DNA of 64,000 bases from Pontibacter indicus (GTDB lineage Bacteria; Bacteroidota; Bacteroidia; Cytophagales; Hymenobacteraceae), in NCBI RefSeq assembly GCF_900156345.1, contig NZ_FTPP01000002.1, forward strand, positions 496,001 to 560,000, given 5' to 3'. Below the pieces are notes generated by a model. It was given only the letters and a program-made list of their open reading frames with translations, searched no databases and was not told the DNA's origin. Of the stretch, positions 25,861 to 35,416 are shown in pieces; position 1 is the stretch's first letter; each line of letters opens with the position of its first letter. The position numbers and the translations under genes are program-made.

Positions 25861-26241
25861 ATGAGAATTTCAGAAAGCAATAAACTCGAGAAGATCATCA
25901 TTGTAGGCGACCGTGTACTGATCAAACCGAAGACCTCGCGGGAGCAAACCAGGAGCGGGCTATACCTGCCGCCGGGTGTGCAGGAAAAAGAGAAGGTACA
26001 GGAAGGCTACGTAATGAAAGTGGGCCCCGGCTACCCGATGCCCGCCGATTATGGCTTTGAGGATGAGGTGCTCGGCGACGAGGAACAGAAGCAGGTGCGC
26101 TACCTGCCGCTTCAGATAAAGGAGGGCGACCTGGCCATCTACCTGCAGCGCGACGCCATCGAGATCAACTACCTCAGTGAAAAATACTACATCGTGCCGC
26201 AGTCGGCTGTGCTGATGCTGGTGCGCGAAGAAGATTTATAA
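25861..26241 (+). CDS. GroES-family co-chaperone-like protein (divergent)
   Basis: The 126-residue protein has the Cpn10 core: VVGDRVLIKPK-type opening (IIIVGDRVLIKPKTSREQTR), SGLYLPPGVQEKEKVQEGYV (mobile-loop region) and VGPGYPMP. It is longer than a canonical GroES of about 95 residues and has an acidic middle insertion (FEDEVLGDEEQKQV). No groEL gene is adjacent, so it is probably a second, specialised GroES-like protein common in Bacteroidota rather than the main co-chaperone. I use ATG 25861 because relatives start MxITE/MRIS; an ATG at 25846 would add five residues. Confidence 0.85.
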   Translation: MRISESNKLEKIIIVGDRVLIKPKTSREQTRSGLYLPPGVQEKEKVQEGYVMKVGPGYPMPADYGFEDEVLGDEEQKQVRYLPLQIKEGDLAIYLQRDAIEINYLSEKYYIVPQSAVLMLVREEDL

Positions 26242-26261
26242 GTTCTGACCCAGGCTTTATG

Positions 26262-26296
26262 AAAGCGCCATACCTGCAAGTCAGGTATGGCGCTTT
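26262..26296 (+). terminator. Terminator with inverted CATACCTG/CAGGTATG arms
   Basis: A perfect 15-bp stem (26262-26276 with 26282-26296) has a 5-base loop. The dispersed word is embedded in both arms. Confidence 0.85.
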
Positions 26297-26449
26297 GTTT
26301 TGCAGCCCTTGGTAGACAAAAATTACCCGTTAACCCCCTTAGATCTGGCGTTTGCAGGATTATTTTTAGACAAAAGCAACTGTTGTAGACTCAGCGGCAT
26401 CTATTCTATACCTTTGTTTGAATGCTCACCTTGATCGCTCTCTTATTTT

Positions 26450-28984
26450 ATGATGGATTGTCTACCTAAACCTGTTTTTGTGCGGATGGTTGTGCTGGTG
26501 CTTGTTGTGCTGTTGCAGCAACAGGTATGGGCGCAGGAAAAGAAAGCCCCGGTTCTGGCTCCTCCAAAACAACTGCAGGCGCTTCGCATCACAGAATCCA
26601 TAAAAATTGACGGTTCGCTGGACGAAGCGGTATGGCAACAGGCCGAGATAGCGACAGACTTTATACAAAACCGACCCAACCCCGGCCCGAAGGAAGTGCA
26701 TCCGACGCAGGTGCGCATCCTCTACGACGATGATGCCATTTACGTGGGGGCCATCATGCACGACGTGTCGCAGGACAGCATCTTCAAAGAGATGGGCAAG
26801 CGCGATGACCTCGGCAACACGGACTTCTTCGGCGTTTTCTTCGACACCTACAACGACCAGATCAACGGCTTCGGTTTCTTCACCACCCCGGCCGGCGTAC
26901 AGCTCGACGCCCGCTATTCATCCAACGGCGAGGACTTCAGTTGGAACGCCGTATGGGAAAGCAATGCCACCCTGCAGGGCAACACCTGGGTGGCCGAAAT
27001 GCGCATACCTTATTCAGCGATCCGCTTCAGCAACAAACCGGAGCAGCTATGGGGGCTCAACTTCATGCGCAACCGGCAGTCGACGCGCAAGGGCTACTTC
27101 TGGAACCACGTAGACCCGGCCATCAACGGCTTTGTGAACCAGTGGGGCCAGCTGACAGGTATAAAGAACGTGGAAGCACCGTTGCGCCTGTCGCTGACGC
27201 CCTACGTGTCGGGGTATGCCGAAAAGTACCCGCACCAGAACGGCGATGGCTCCACCTCATACAAAGACAACTTCAACTTCAGCGGCGGCATGGACGTGAA
27301 GTACGGCATCAACGACGCCTTCACGCTCGACATGACGCTTATACCTGATTTCAGCCAGGTGCAATCCGATAACCAGGTGCTCAACCTGTCGCCTTTCGAG
27401 GTGCAATTCAATGAAAACCGGCCTTTCTTTATGGAGGGAACGGAGCTCTTCAACAAAGGGGATTTCCTGTACTCACGGCGCATTGGCGGCAGGCCGATCA
27501 ACTACCTGAATGCAAGCGAGGAGGAGAAGCTGGGCAATACCATCGTCGAGAACCCGCGCGAGACGAAGATGCTGAACGGCACCAAGATATCGGGCCGCAC
27601 GCAATCGGGCTTAGGTATAGGCATCTTCAACGCGGTGGTGGGGCGACAGTATGCGACTGTGGAAGACAGCGAGGGAAACCAATTTCGAAAAGAGACGCAG
27701 CCGCTCACCAACTACAACATCGCCGTGTTCGACCAGTCGCTCAAAAACAACTCTTATGTGACGCTGGTGAACACCAACGTGATGCGGCAGGGCAGCACCT
27801 ACGACGCCAACCTGACGGGCCTTCTCTTCCGACTGGCCACCAAAGGCAACAAATACGCCCTGAACGGTAAGGCGGCGCTCAGCCAGAAATACTACACCAG
27901 CGACACGCGGTTGGGGCACATGTATAGCCTGGGGGCGGGCAAGGTGAGCGGCAACTTCCAGTACAGCTTCACCCACTCCATGAAGTCCGACACCTACGAC
28001 CCCAACGACATGGGCATCAACTTCATCCGCAACACCGTGGATGAGGACCTGAACCTGCGCTACAACTTCTACCAGCCTTTCTGGAAACTGCTCAACATGA
28101 ACACCCAGCTGGGCGCCACGTACAGTCGCCGCTACAAGCCGGATACTTTTCAGAACCTGGTGGTTTATGGCCGGGTGAGTGGCACGTTCAAGAACTTTTT
28201 GAGTGTGGGGGTCTTCTCTAACCTGGAGCCTGTGGTGACCTACGACTTTTTTGAACCGCGCGTGGAAGGCCGCTACTATGCCTACCCGACCAATTCCAGC
28301 ATAGGCGGCTGGGTATCGTCGGACTACCGCAAAAAGCTGGCCTTGGACGTGGAACTCAACTACCGTACTTTCAATGAACACGAGCGCCGCAGCCTCGATG
28401 TGTTCGTGGCGCCCCGCTACCGCGTCAACGACAAGCTTTCCTTTACTTACAGCTACAGCCGCAACATCCGTCAGGACGACATGGGCTTTGCCCACCACGT
28501 TGCGAAGGGAGAGCGGGCTGGCATGGAAGAGCGGGTGATTTTCGGTTTGCGGGACGTGAACACGGTGACCAACGCCCTGACCGGCTCTTACATTTTCAAC
28601 AATCGGATGTCGCTGTCGCTGCGGGCGCGCCACTACTGGTCCAAGGCCGAGTACAACCGCTTCTTCCAGCTCGGTGACAAGGGGGAACTGCTGTCCGATA
28701 CCTACCCACATGGCGGCTACTTTGCAGATGGAAAGCAACCGAACCACAACATCAACTTCAACACCTTCAACATCGACATGGTGTACTCGTGGTGGTTTGC
28801 GCCGGGCAGCGAAATCAGCATCGTCTGGAAAAACGCCATCCTCAACGACCAAGCGGAAATCATTCCTAGATACTACGACAACTTCACCCGCACCATTACA
28901 GGTCCGCAAACCAACAGCCTTTCTATCAAGGTGCTGTATTTTATCGATTACCAGGTGCTGAAGAAGCGGTTCTCGAAATCGTAG
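26450..28984 (+). CDS. DUF5916 family protein with CBM9-like N-terminal domain
   Basis: The 844-residue protein has a signal peptide (VLLQQQVWAQ). Residues about 45-240 form a carbohydrate-binding-family-9-like domain (ESIKIDGSLDEAVWQQAE, DDDAIYVGAIMHD, TPAGVQLDARYSSNGEDFSW). The rest is the DUF5916 region, predicted to be an outer-membrane beta-barrel (LIPDFSQVQSDNQVLNLSPF, NENRPFFMEGTELF, many aromatic-ended strands). Family function is unknown; an outer-membrane transport or sensing role is inference. A TATACCTTTG sequence at 26408-26417 combines the dispersed word with a -7-like box (TACCTTTG) and may be the promoter. A bidirectional terminator follows. Confidence 0.9.
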   Translation: MMDCLPKPVFVRMVVLVLVVLLQQQVWAQEKKAPVLAPPKQLQALRITESIKIDGSLDEAVWQQAEIATDFIQNRPNPGPKEVHPTQVRILYDDDAIYVGAIMHDVSQDSIFKEMGKRDDLGNTDFFGVFFDTYNDQINGFGFFTTPAGVQLDARYSSNGEDFSWNAVWESNATLQGNTWVAEMRIPYSAIRFSNKPEQLWGLNFMRNRQSTRKGYFWNHVDPAINGFVNQWGQLTGIKNVEAPLRLSLTPYVSGYAEKYPHQNGDGSTSYKDNFNFSGGMDVKYGINDAFTLDMTLIPDFSQVQSDNQVLNLSPFEVQFNENRPFFMEGTELFNKGDFLYSRRIGGRPINYLNASEEEKLGNTIVENPRETKMLNGTKISGRTQSGLGIGIFNAVVGRQYATVEDSEGNQFRKETQPLTNYNIAVFDQSLKNNSYVTLVNTNVMRQGSTYDANLTGLLFRLATKGNKYALNGKAALSQKYYTSDTRLGHMYSLGAGKVSGNFQYSFTHSMKSDTYDPNDMGINFIRNTVDEDLNLRYNFYQPFWKLLNMNTQLGATYSRRYKPDTFQNLVVYGRVSGTFKNFLSVGVFSNLEPVVTYDFFEPRVEGRYYAYPTNSSIGGWVSSDYRKKLALDVELNYRTFNEHERRSLDVFVAPRYRVNDKLSFTYSYSRNIRQDDMGFAHHVAKGERAGMEERVIFGLRDVNTVTNALTGSYIFNNRMSLSLRARHYWSKAEYNRFFQLGDKGELLSDTYPHGGYFADGKQPNHNINFNTFNIDMVYSWWFAPGSEISIVWKNAILNDQAEIIPRYYDNFTRTITGPQTNSLSIKVLYFIDYQVLKKRFSKS

Positions 28985-29000
28985 TAGTAACTGCCCATAA

Positions 29001-29037
29001 GCAAAAGCCCGGAGCTGTAGTAGTTCCGGGCTTTTGC
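29001..29037. terminator. Bidirectional terminator after the DUF5916 gene
   Basis: A perfect 13-bp stem (29001-29013 with 29025-29037) includes A4 and T4 runs. It lies between the convergent DUF5916 and lipoprotein genes. Confidence 0.85.
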
Positions 29038-29062
29038 CGTTTTAAGGTATGGCAGGTATAGC

Positions 29063-29680
29063 TTAGTTGATCGGCTGGGTCAGGTCGAAGTCAGCGTGAA
29101 AGCGGAGCTGGTTGTCGCGCTTGAGGATGTAGCTGAATGTTTTACCATCGGGGCTGAGCACCAGGCTCCACTCGTTGGTAGAGGCCGCAGGTATAAGCTG
29201 GGCGGTGAAAGCATCGGCCGGGAAGCGCATTGAGCTGGCATCCTGTGTGTCGAGGGCGATGCCGCCGTACATGGTTACCTCATCGGGTGTGCCGTCTTCG
29301 TGGCGGTGGTCATGCTTCAGCTGCAGGCCTTCTTCCATCTGGCTGATCACCCAGGTTCTGGATTTGTCCTCGCCCACATGGAAAGGAATTCTGATCACCT
29401 GGTCGGAACATTCGCGCACGTGCATGGTCAGCTCCTGGCCGGCAAACGGGTCTTTGCCATCAGCCGGAAACACGGCTTTGCCCCTGAAGCTCTTGCCGCA
29501 CAACTTACTCAGCTGATTAAAAAAAGCCTGCTGCCTAGCCGTAACCGGCGATGTTGAGGCAGTGCTTTCCTGCTGTGCGGAGGTATGCGCTTCGGCGGTT
29601 GCCGTGCTGCTGGCCTGTGGCTGTTGGGCGCAAGAGGCAAACATAAAGGCCATGCTGGCGGCGAGTAGTAGTTTCTTCAT
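29063..29680 (-). CDS. Lipoprotein of unknown function, 205 aa
   Basis: A signal peptide with lipobox (MAFMFASC) is followed by a Gln/Ser/Thr/Ala-rich linker of about 35 residues. The conserved domain begins near FFNQLSKLCGKSFRGKAVFP. It contains a second Cys pair candidate (LCGKSF, VRECSDQ), SRTWVISQMEEGLQLKHDHRHEDGTPDEVTMYGG with a His-rich stretch, and a C-terminal beta part (LVLSPDGKTFSYILKRD). The His cluster could bind metal, but this is speculation. Related hypothetical proteins seem common in Bacteroidota; I do not recognise a named family. Between it and the subtilase gene lie about 190 bases with two motif copies. Confidence 0.8.
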   Translation of the reverse strand: MKKLLLAASMAFMFASCAQQPQASSTATAEAHTSAQQESTASTSPVTARQQAFFNQLSKLCGKSFRGKAVFPADGKDPFAGQELTMHVRECSDQVIRIPFHVGEDKSRTWVISQMEEGLQLKHDHRHEDGTPDEVTMYGGIALDTQDASSMRFPADAFTAQLIPAASTNEWSLVLSPDGKTFSYILKRDNQLRFHADFDLTQPIN

Positions 29681-29826
29681 CGTGTTTGTCTTTGATTGTT
29701 TGTCCGCTGAAGATAGGTATAAGAGGCGGTATGGCCAAACGAGCGCCGCGCTGCCGCCACAGGTATAGCCGGCCTTGACGCTTATACCTATGGCTATACC
29801 TGACCGTTTTGGAGAAGATCTCCCAC

Positions 29827-29858
29827 AAAAAAGCCCCGACTCTATGGCCGGGGCTTTG
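29827..29858 (-). terminator. Terminator of the secreted subtilase gene
   Basis: AAAGCCCCG / CGGGGCTTT arms surround a 10-base loop, and on the minus strand the hairpin is followed by a T-run. It lies 12 bases beyond the protease stop. Confidence 0.8.
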
Positions 29859-29869
29859 TGCTTTATGTG

Positions 29870-32800
29870 CTAGCGCTGCAGTACCAGTTTCTGGGTATAA
29901 CGCTGGCCCCCAAACTCGACTTGCAGCAGGTAAATGCCGGAGCTTTTGCCCGACAGGTCAAGGTCTGCTTCGTAGAAACCGTTGAAGCCCTTCACCTGGC
30001 GGCTATAAATCTCGTGACCAAGCATGTCGGTTACACGCAGGTATAGATCCTCCCGCTGCTCTGTTTCGAAGTGTATTTTGAAAATGCCGCTACTTGGGTT
30101 AGGCGATGCAACCAACTCCTTCTTTAAGGTGCGTCCATTGGCCTGAAAGGCGAAGGTATAGGCCTCCGATCGGGTGGAAACGCAGCCTTGCCACTGTGCC
30201 TGCACAGTATAGTCGCCGCTTTCGGTTGGGGTATAGGTCTGCCCATTGGCGCCCGGTATAGGCTGGCTGTTCAGGTACCACTGGTTGCCCTCTGCCACAC
30301 TCGACTGCAGACTCAGGCCCTGGCGCGTGATAAGTGGCGTCGGGATCGGCACGCCATTCTCCACCGGCACCGCTACTCTTGGGCTGACGCATCCGAGTGC
30401 GCGTACCTTCAGGTCATAGAAATAATAATAATAGCCAAGCGGACCCGGGTTGGCCGTATTGCCGGTGATGATGAACACATTGGGCACGCCAAAGGGGTAG
30501 CCCGTCACCCCCGCGTTATTTCGGTAGATGGTAGCGCCATTCGGGGAGTCGTAGCTGATGGCGATGTTGTAGGTGCCAGCCTCCGGCAGCTCCAATCCCA
30601 GGTAGTATACCGCACCCTGGTCGTTCGGGTCATCTGCCTGCACACCTGGGGCAGGAGTGGAGCGGGTGGCCTCTACCGTGAGTGTCCGGGTCGATACAGG
30701 TAGCCCGTTGCTGTTGTAGGCAGTGAAAGTGATCTTACCGGAGTTGCCAATGTACAGGCGGGCGCTTTCCAGCAGCATCGGTGCCTGCGTCTCTACAACC
30801 ACATCCGGTGTAAACTGATTATAGCCACCACCTGTCGCAAATTTCTTCGTCGTTGGGCCAATGGTGGCGGAGAAGTCGTTGAGAGAAGCGTAGATAGCGC
30901 CGTTCCCGCTGCTCGTCGCGATGCTGGCCGTGTTGCCTGCCGCAATAGGCGTGCCCCCGCTTGCCGTGTTGTACCAGAAAATAGTGCCGTCGCCTGTGCC
31001 TGTTAAGGTATAGCTGGACTGGCCACCGCAGCGGGTAGCCACGGCCTGTGGTGCAGCCGTATTGCCGCCCACGCCATAGGTTTTGCTCAGGGTGTTGTTC
31101 TCAGGCACGCCATCTTGGGTACTGCCGGCTGAGGCGATCAGGTCATACGTAGCTCCTGCTTCGGTCTGGAAATCCGCTGACAAGAGTACCTCATCCGAAT
31201 CAAAGGATTTCAGGGTTTTGGTGTACACCGTTGTTAGCGTCGCTACTTTGGTACTACCCCGGTATACCTCCAGTTTTACAGGTATGTCTTTTTGATCGCG
31301 CAGCCCGTTGTTGCGCAGCGTCACCATAAATTGCTGGCTGGTACCGGCGCAGAGCGAAGCGCCGACTGGCATTACCTGCTGCAGCACGATGTCTGTCGAT
31401 GGTCTGGCCACCTGCACGATATAGTCCTGGGTTTCGCCACGGGTATAGGTGCCGCAGGACTTTATACTCGCCGGGTCAGATGTCTCCATCAGCACGACAC
31501 GCAGTCGGGTGATAGCGCCGGGCTGCAAGGAAGAAGGAGCAGAGATGCTGGCATTAAAGGCGCCAACACCACTCATAACGCCAGAGGTAGCTGCTACCTC
31601 GCCTGCATCGTCAAAGCTGCCGTTGCCGTTCCAGTCCACGTATACCTTGGCTGCCTTGCTGGCATTGGCGCCACAGGTGCCGAGGCCAAACGAAACCGTT
31701 TTGGTCTGCCCCGGTTCAAAGGTCAGGCGCATCTCGTTTTGTATACGGTAGGTGGCGCAGCCCTCAAAAGGTGTTGTGATGCCATCGAAGGTGATGTGGG
31801 TGATGCGTGAGCCAGCGTCTGAAGAAGGGGCACTTGCGCAGTAGGCTGTTCCTCCCACACCGCTCATTAACAAAGAATAAGCTTGAGGTCCTTTCTGCAG
31901 CGTGCGTTTGTGCGAGACGGTAATGGTATAGGTTTCGCCAGGTATAGGGTTCGGAATGAGCACCTGCTCTACGTTGTCCACCACATTGTCGCCGCGGGTG
32001 GCAGGCTGCTCGGGTGTATTGGGGTTCAGTACCCAGGGCATGATCGTGTTACCGCGGTTTGTGATGCGCACATCCAGGTCGTTGACCAGGCGTGGGCTGC
32101 GGTTGTTCAGAGCGCTGGCTGTCGGGTGGGCGGCTCCCTCCGGATCGGTCCAGGAAATGGTGGCCACCAGCGGCCCTGACCCGGATGCCACTACCTCGAA
32201 GGTATAGGCTTTACCTTGCTCCAGGCTGCGTTCCTGTATCGGGTGCGTGCCCTTGGTATTGCTTATCATGGTCGCCGCCCGACTGGCGTTCAAAAGTCCC
32301 CAGCCATGTATGTAATCAGGACCGGGGGCATCGCCTGCCTCGTCAGCCGTGTGAATGGCCAGGCCTTTAAGTGTGGCGGCGCGCATAAACTGCCCGTTGT
32401 TCAGGTTGGCATAGTGCTCCTGCAACAGCAGCAGTGAACCCGAAATGTTGGGTGCCGCCATGGAGGTGCCGCTAAGTACCTTGTATGATTTGTCGTTTGT
32501 GCTGGTCGTAGAAAGTATTTTCTCGCCGCTGCCCACCAGGTCCGGCTTTATGCGGCCATCGTCGGTAGGGCCAAAACTACTGAAGCCGGTGACCTTAACA
32601 TCGGAAGGCTGGTTGTAGCCGCCCGGTATGTTGTTCACGGCACCCACCGTGAGTATGTTTTTAGCAGTGCCGTAGGTGGCAATGCCGTCGTAGCCGTCGT
32701 TACTGCTGATATTATCCGGGCGTTTTGCCACCAGCGTGAAGTTGCCGTTGGCGTTTCGCTGCATGTAGGGCTTGCCTACTTCGGGCCCCGGTTCCTGACG

Positions 32801-33631
32801 GTTGTTCCCACCTGACTTCACGATCAGAAAGTAAGGGGCATTGTAGGCGATGCGGTCCCAACTGACAGAGGTTTCGTCGTAGAAGCCAAACTTGTAGTCT
32901 TCTGTCTCGCTTACCTGCGTAGAGCCCCACCACTCCCAGTACGGGTCCTCGTCGGTGCCTTTGCGCTCGCTGTTAAAGCGCCAGCCCGCTATGGTACCAT
33001 ACGAGTGGTTTGAAACCAGCATGTTGGCTTGGGCTGCCTCGGCCATTTCAGAAGCACTGTTATTAAAGTCGTAGGCATAGAGCTTTTTCACCCCATGTGC
33101 CATCCCTTTGGCCATGCTGCTTTGTCCGCTGGCTATGAGCGTGCCGGCCACGTGGGTGGCGTGGTCATTCAGCTTGGTGGCATTGTCTTTCTGTACTACC
33201 CGGCCGCGCAGCTCCACATGCGATTCGCGTATCAGGCCACCGTCCCAGATGCCCATTTTATCGGTTACACTGCTGCTCGCACCGCTCAGGTTGAGGCCTA
33301 ATTTGCCGCCCGCCCAAAGCTGGTCGGTACCGGTCGTAATGGCGGCCGCGTTGTTGTAGGTGATGTAGTAGACCGGCATGCCCAGCTCGTCGAGGCGCTG
33401 CAGCGATATGTGCGTGCCGTCCGGGTACGTCTTCTCGATCTCCCAGCCATTCCGCTTGGCCAGCGCGATGGCCTCCTCCCGTTTGATCCGGTAGTTTTTG
33501 CCTTCGGTTGCCGCAATGCGGCCCAGTTCCTTCACATTCGCACGCACCGGCAACGAGCCAACCTGCTGCGCGAAGCCAGCAGAAGTTGTTGCAAGTGCCG
33601 CAGCCATCAGCCAAAGGCTCAATCCTCTCAT
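29870..33631 (-). CDS. Secreted S8 subtilase with GEVED domain and type IX secretion signal
   Basis: The protein has about 1253 residues with a signal peptide (MRGLSLWLMAAALATTSAGF). The subtilisin triad is visible: Asp in MGIWDGGLIRESH, His in NDHATHVAGTLIASG and Ser in LSGTSMAAPNISGS. After the protease come a P-domain-like region, a GEVED domain (KVYVDWNGNGSFDDAGEV), a CARDB-like domain, Ig-like segments, and a C-terminal sorting domain (LVASPNPSSGIFKIHFE to GIYLLQVEFGGQRYTQKLV). The last marks it as cargo of the type IX secretion system, released or anchored at the surface. The frame is open another 50 codons upstream; ATG 33631 is chosen because the signal peptide starts there. Confidence 0.93.
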   Translation of the reverse strand: MRGLSLWLMAAALATTSAGFAQQVGSLPVRANVKELGRIAATEGKNYRIKREEAIALAKRNGWEIEKTYPDGTHISLQRLDELGMPVYYITYNNAAAITTGTDQLWAGGKLGLNLSGASSSVTDKMGIWDGGLIRESHVELRGRVVQKDNATKLNDHATHVAGTLIASGQSSMAKGMAHGVKKLYAYDFNNSASEMAEAAQANMLVSNHSYGTIAGWRFNSERKGTDEDPYWEWWGSTQVSETEDYKFGFYDETSVSWDRIAYNAPYFLIVKSGGNNRQEPGPEVGKPYMQRNANGNFTLVAKRPDNISSNDGYDGIATYGTAKNILTVGAVNNIPGGYNQPSDVKVTGFSSFGPTDDGRIKPDLVGSGEKILSTTSTNDKSYKVLSGTSMAAPNISGSLLLLQEHYANLNNGQFMRAATLKGLAIHTADEAGDAPGPDYIHGWGLLNASRAATMISNTKGTHPIQERSLEQGKAYTFEVVASGSGPLVATISWTDPEGAAHPTASALNNRSPRLVNDLDVRITNRGNTIMPWVLNPNTPEQPATRGDNVVDNVEQVLIPNPIPGETYTITVSHKRTLQKGPQAYSLLMSGVGGTAYCASAPSSDAGSRITHITFDGITTPFEGCATYRIQNEMRLTFEPGQTKTVSFGLGTCGANASKAAKVYVDWNGNGSFDDAGEVAATSGVMSGVGAFNASISAPSSLQPGAITRLRVVLMETSDPASIKSCGTYTRGETQDYIVQVARPSTDIVLQQVMPVGASLCAGTSQQFMVTLRNNGLRDQKDIPVKLEVYRGSTKVATLTTVYTKTLKSFDSDEVLLSADFQTEAGATYDLIASAGSTQDGVPENNTLSKTYGVGGNTAAPQAVATRCGGQSSYTLTGTGDGTIFWYNTASGGTPIAAGNTASIATSSGNGAIYASLNDFSATIGPTTKKFATGGGYNQFTPDVVVETQAPMLLESARLYIGNSGKITFTAYNSNGLPVSTRTLTVEATRSTPAPGVQADDPNDQGAVYYLGLELPEAGTYNIAISYDSPNGATIYRNNAGVTGYPFGVPNVFIITGNTANPGPLGYYYYFYDLKVRALGCVSPRVAVPVENGVPIPTPLITRQGLSLQSSVAEGNQWYLNSQPIPGANGQTYTPTESGDYTVQAQWQGCVSTRSEAYTFAFQANGRTLKKELVASPNPSSGIFKIHFETEQREDLYLRVTDMLGHEIYSRQVKGFNGFYEADLDLSGKSSGIYLLQVEFGGQRYTQKLVLQR

Positions 33632-33778
33632 AAAGTAGTTTAGGTAGAAATTTAGAACTACCAATATAGCTAAAAGTGCCCGAACGCCAAAAGGTTCAGA
33701 ATGAAAAGGATAATTGGTTAAACACAGAAGCAGGGACCATGCTATACCTTGTGTTTTTACTGTATGGCTCCTAAAATG

Positions 33779-33813
33779 CAAAGCGCCCTGAGCTTGTGGC
33801 CCAGAGCGCTTTG
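33779..33813 (-). terminator. Terminator of hemB
   Basis: The 14-base arms pair fully on the minus strand with two G-U wobbles that would be A-C mismatches on the plus strand. It lies 20 bases beyond the hemB stop. Confidence 0.75.
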
Positions 33814-33832
33814 TTTCATTGGTTCAACTCAG

Positions 33833-34807
33833 TTATTTACGGAGGTAGTTTGCAAAATCCTTGGCAAAGTAAGACAGGATGATGTCGGCACCGGCGCGCT
33901 TGATGCTCAGCAAGCTCTCCAGCATGGCCTTCTCACCGTCGATCCAGCCTTTCAGTCCGGCTGCTTTTACCATGGCGTACTCCCCGCTCACGTTGTAGGC
34001 AGCAATAGGCAGGTGCGAGTTGTCACGGAGCAGCTTGATGATGTCCAGGTAGGCCAAAGCAGGTTTCACCATCAGGTAGTCGGCTCCTTCTTCGGTATCC
34101 AGGGCGGCTTCGATCAACGCTTCGCGGCTGTTGGCCGGGTTCATCTGGTAGGTTTTCTTGTCGCCCATTTTCGGGGCCGAGTCGAGGGCGTCGCGGAACG
34201 GGCCGTAGAAGGCGCTCGCATACTTGGCGGTATAGCTCATGATGCCCACCTTGTGGAAACCGTTCTCGTCGAGCACGCGGCGAATGTAACCCACACGGCC
34301 GTCCATCATATCCGAAGGACCCACGATGTCGGCGCCGGCCTGCGCCTGCGTCAGGGCCATGTTGCCCAGCACCTCCAGTGTCTCGTCGTTCACAATCTCA
34401 CCGTTGATCACGATGCCGTCGTGCCCGTCGGAGCTGTAAGGGTCCATGGCCACGTCGGTCATCAGCACCACGTCCGGGAAGTTCTTCTTGATCTCGCGGA
34501 TGGCTCTTGGGAAAAGTCCGTCGGGATTCGCACTCTCCCTGGCGTACTTATCTTTCAGGTTTTCGGGGATGCTCGGGAAAGGGGCGAAGGCTTTGATGCC
34601 CAGGTCCACGCAGCTGGCCACCTCGTCGAGCAGGGTGTCTACAGAATAACGGTTGATGCCCGGCATGGAGGCCACTTCTACCTTCTGGTTTTCGCCCTCA
34701 ATGATGAAGAGCGGGAAAATGAAGTCGTTCAGCTCCAGGGCGGTTTCCTGCACCATGCTGCGGATGACTTCGTTATAGCGGTTTCGTCTTGGTCTTTTCG
34801 TGATCAT
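33833..34807 (-). CDS. hemB: Delta-aminolevulinic acid dehydratase (porphobilinogen synthase)
   Basis: HemB joins two 5-aminolevulinate molecules into porphobilinogen in haem synthesis. The 324-residue protein shows the substrate-binding Lys regions SYTAKYASAFYGPFRDA and DYLMVKPALAYLDI. It also has TDVAMDPYSSDGHDGIV, the metal/magnesium-type stretch that lacks the Cys triad of zinc enzymes, and PSDMMDGRVGYIRR. The Asp-type site suggests a magnesium- or potassium-dependent enzyme. It is cytosolic, and is the last gene on this strand after the small-protein operon, with a 125-base gap, so it may have its own promoter. Confidence 0.97.
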   Translation of the reverse strand: MITKRPRRNRYNEVIRSMVQETALELNDFIFPLFIIEGENQKVEVASMPGINRYSVDTLLDEVASCVDLGIKAFAPFPSIPENLKDKYARESANPDGLFPRAIREIKKNFPDVVLMTDVAMDPYSSDGHDGIVINGEIVNDETLEVLGNMALTQAQAGADIVGPSDMMDGRVGYIRRVLDENGFHKVGIMSYTAKYASAFYGPFRDALDSAPKMGDKKTYQMNPANSREALIEAALDTEEGADYLMVKPALAYLDIIKLLRDNSHLPIAAYNVSGEYAMVKAAGLKGWIDGEKAMLESLLSIKRAGADIILSYFAKDFANYLRK

Positions 34808-34932
34808 AGTATAGCGATTGCTCTAAAATGCTTCAACATAAGTATACGGCAAAGGTACGGCTTATGCGGACCAAAGCGAAGCTATACCTGGGAAATTGGT
34901 GAACGGCTATACCTGTAGCTGGTGTGATGGAA

Positions 34933-35109
34933 TTACTGTTGAGTTTCGGAGGCTGGCGGCTGGCTCACAGCTTCGGGCGTTTCGCTTGTTTTTTGTTTAT
35001 GCGCCACATAGGCGCCAATGCCTACGCCGGCCAGGAAACTGATGAAGGTGAAGATGACGAGCCACTTCCGGTAGGCAAGCGGGATGTTGGACAGTAAACG
35101 TGCTGGCAT
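34933..35109 (-). CDS. Small single-span membrane protein, 58 aa
   Basis: This short minus-strand frame begins MPARLLSNIPLAYRKWLV and has one hydrophobic helix of about 20 residues (WLVIFTFISFLAGVGIGAYV), then a polar tail (AHKQKTSETPEAVSQPPASE). The helix with Gly-x-Gly-x and a positively charged N-side predicts an inner-membrane protein with the tail outside. It is the last of four short genes transcribed from 35674 leftwards. I recognise no family. Coding character is supported by the clean helix/tail architecture and by the absence of any better frame in the gap before hemB. Confidence 0.65.
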   Translation of the reverse strand: MPARLLSNIPLAYRKWLVIFTFISFLAGVGIGAYVAHKQKTSETPEAVSQPPASETQQ

Positions 35110-35159
35110 GTAGAAGAGGTTTGTTGCTCAGTACTCTGATTGAGGTATAGGATGTAGGC

Positions 35160-35288
35160 TTAGTTGGTGAAGTGATAAAGTACCTCGCCCATGGCTTTGC
35201 CAAAACTGTAAATGGCGATCGCTGAGGCGGCAAGCAAAATCGTTTTGAGGACCTTCGGTGTCAGGTATAGCTTTCCTATTTTCAACAT
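35160..35288 (-). CDS. Small single-span membrane protein, 42 aa
   Basis: The 42-residue frame starts with a basic lead (MLKIGKLYLTPKVLK), followed by one hydrophobic helix (TILLAASAIAIYSFGKAMG) and the tail GEVLYHFTN. Its C-terminal section aligns with the protein encoded immediately upstream: FGKAMGEVLYHFTN against VGSSIGELIYNLTR, sharing G, GE, Y and T with conservative changes elsewhere. The start codon lies three bases after the neighbour's stop, so the pair is almost certainly cotranscribed. A motif copy (CTATACCTG) encodes Leu-Tyr-Leu at residues 7-9. No known family. Confidence 0.68.
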   Translation of the reverse strand: MLKIGKLYLTPKVLKTILLAASAIAIYSFGKAMGEVLYHFTN

Positions 35289-35291
35289 AGT

Positions 35292-35405
35292 CTAGCGGGT
35301 CAGGTTGTAGATCAGCTCTCCAATACTGCTTCCTACATGCTCTCCTGCTATAAACACTATGACAAGCGCGATTAAGATACTGGCTATTCGAACTGATTTT
35401 TTCAT
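35292..35405 (-). CDS. Small single-span membrane protein, 37 aa (paralogue of the next gene)
   Basis: The 37-residue frame is MKKSVR, a hydrophobic helix (IASILIALVIVFIAG), then a short amphipathic end containing IGELIYNLTR. The end matches the paralogue at 35160-35288. The start ATG lies 11 bases after the DUF2007 stop and the stop lies three bases before the next ATG, a tight operon arrangement. Membrane insertion with the C-terminus outside is the likely topology. I recognise no family; these may be accessory subunits of a larger membrane complex or stress peptides. Confidence 0.68.
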   Translation of the reverse strand: MKKSVRIASILIALVIVFIAGEHVGSSIGELIYNLTR

Positions 35406-35416
35406 GATCTCATGCG

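Noticed and set aside
27611..28909. 432-codon minus-strand frame over the DUF5916 gene
   Set aside because: Antisense shadow with His/Val-rich composition and no recognisable domain.
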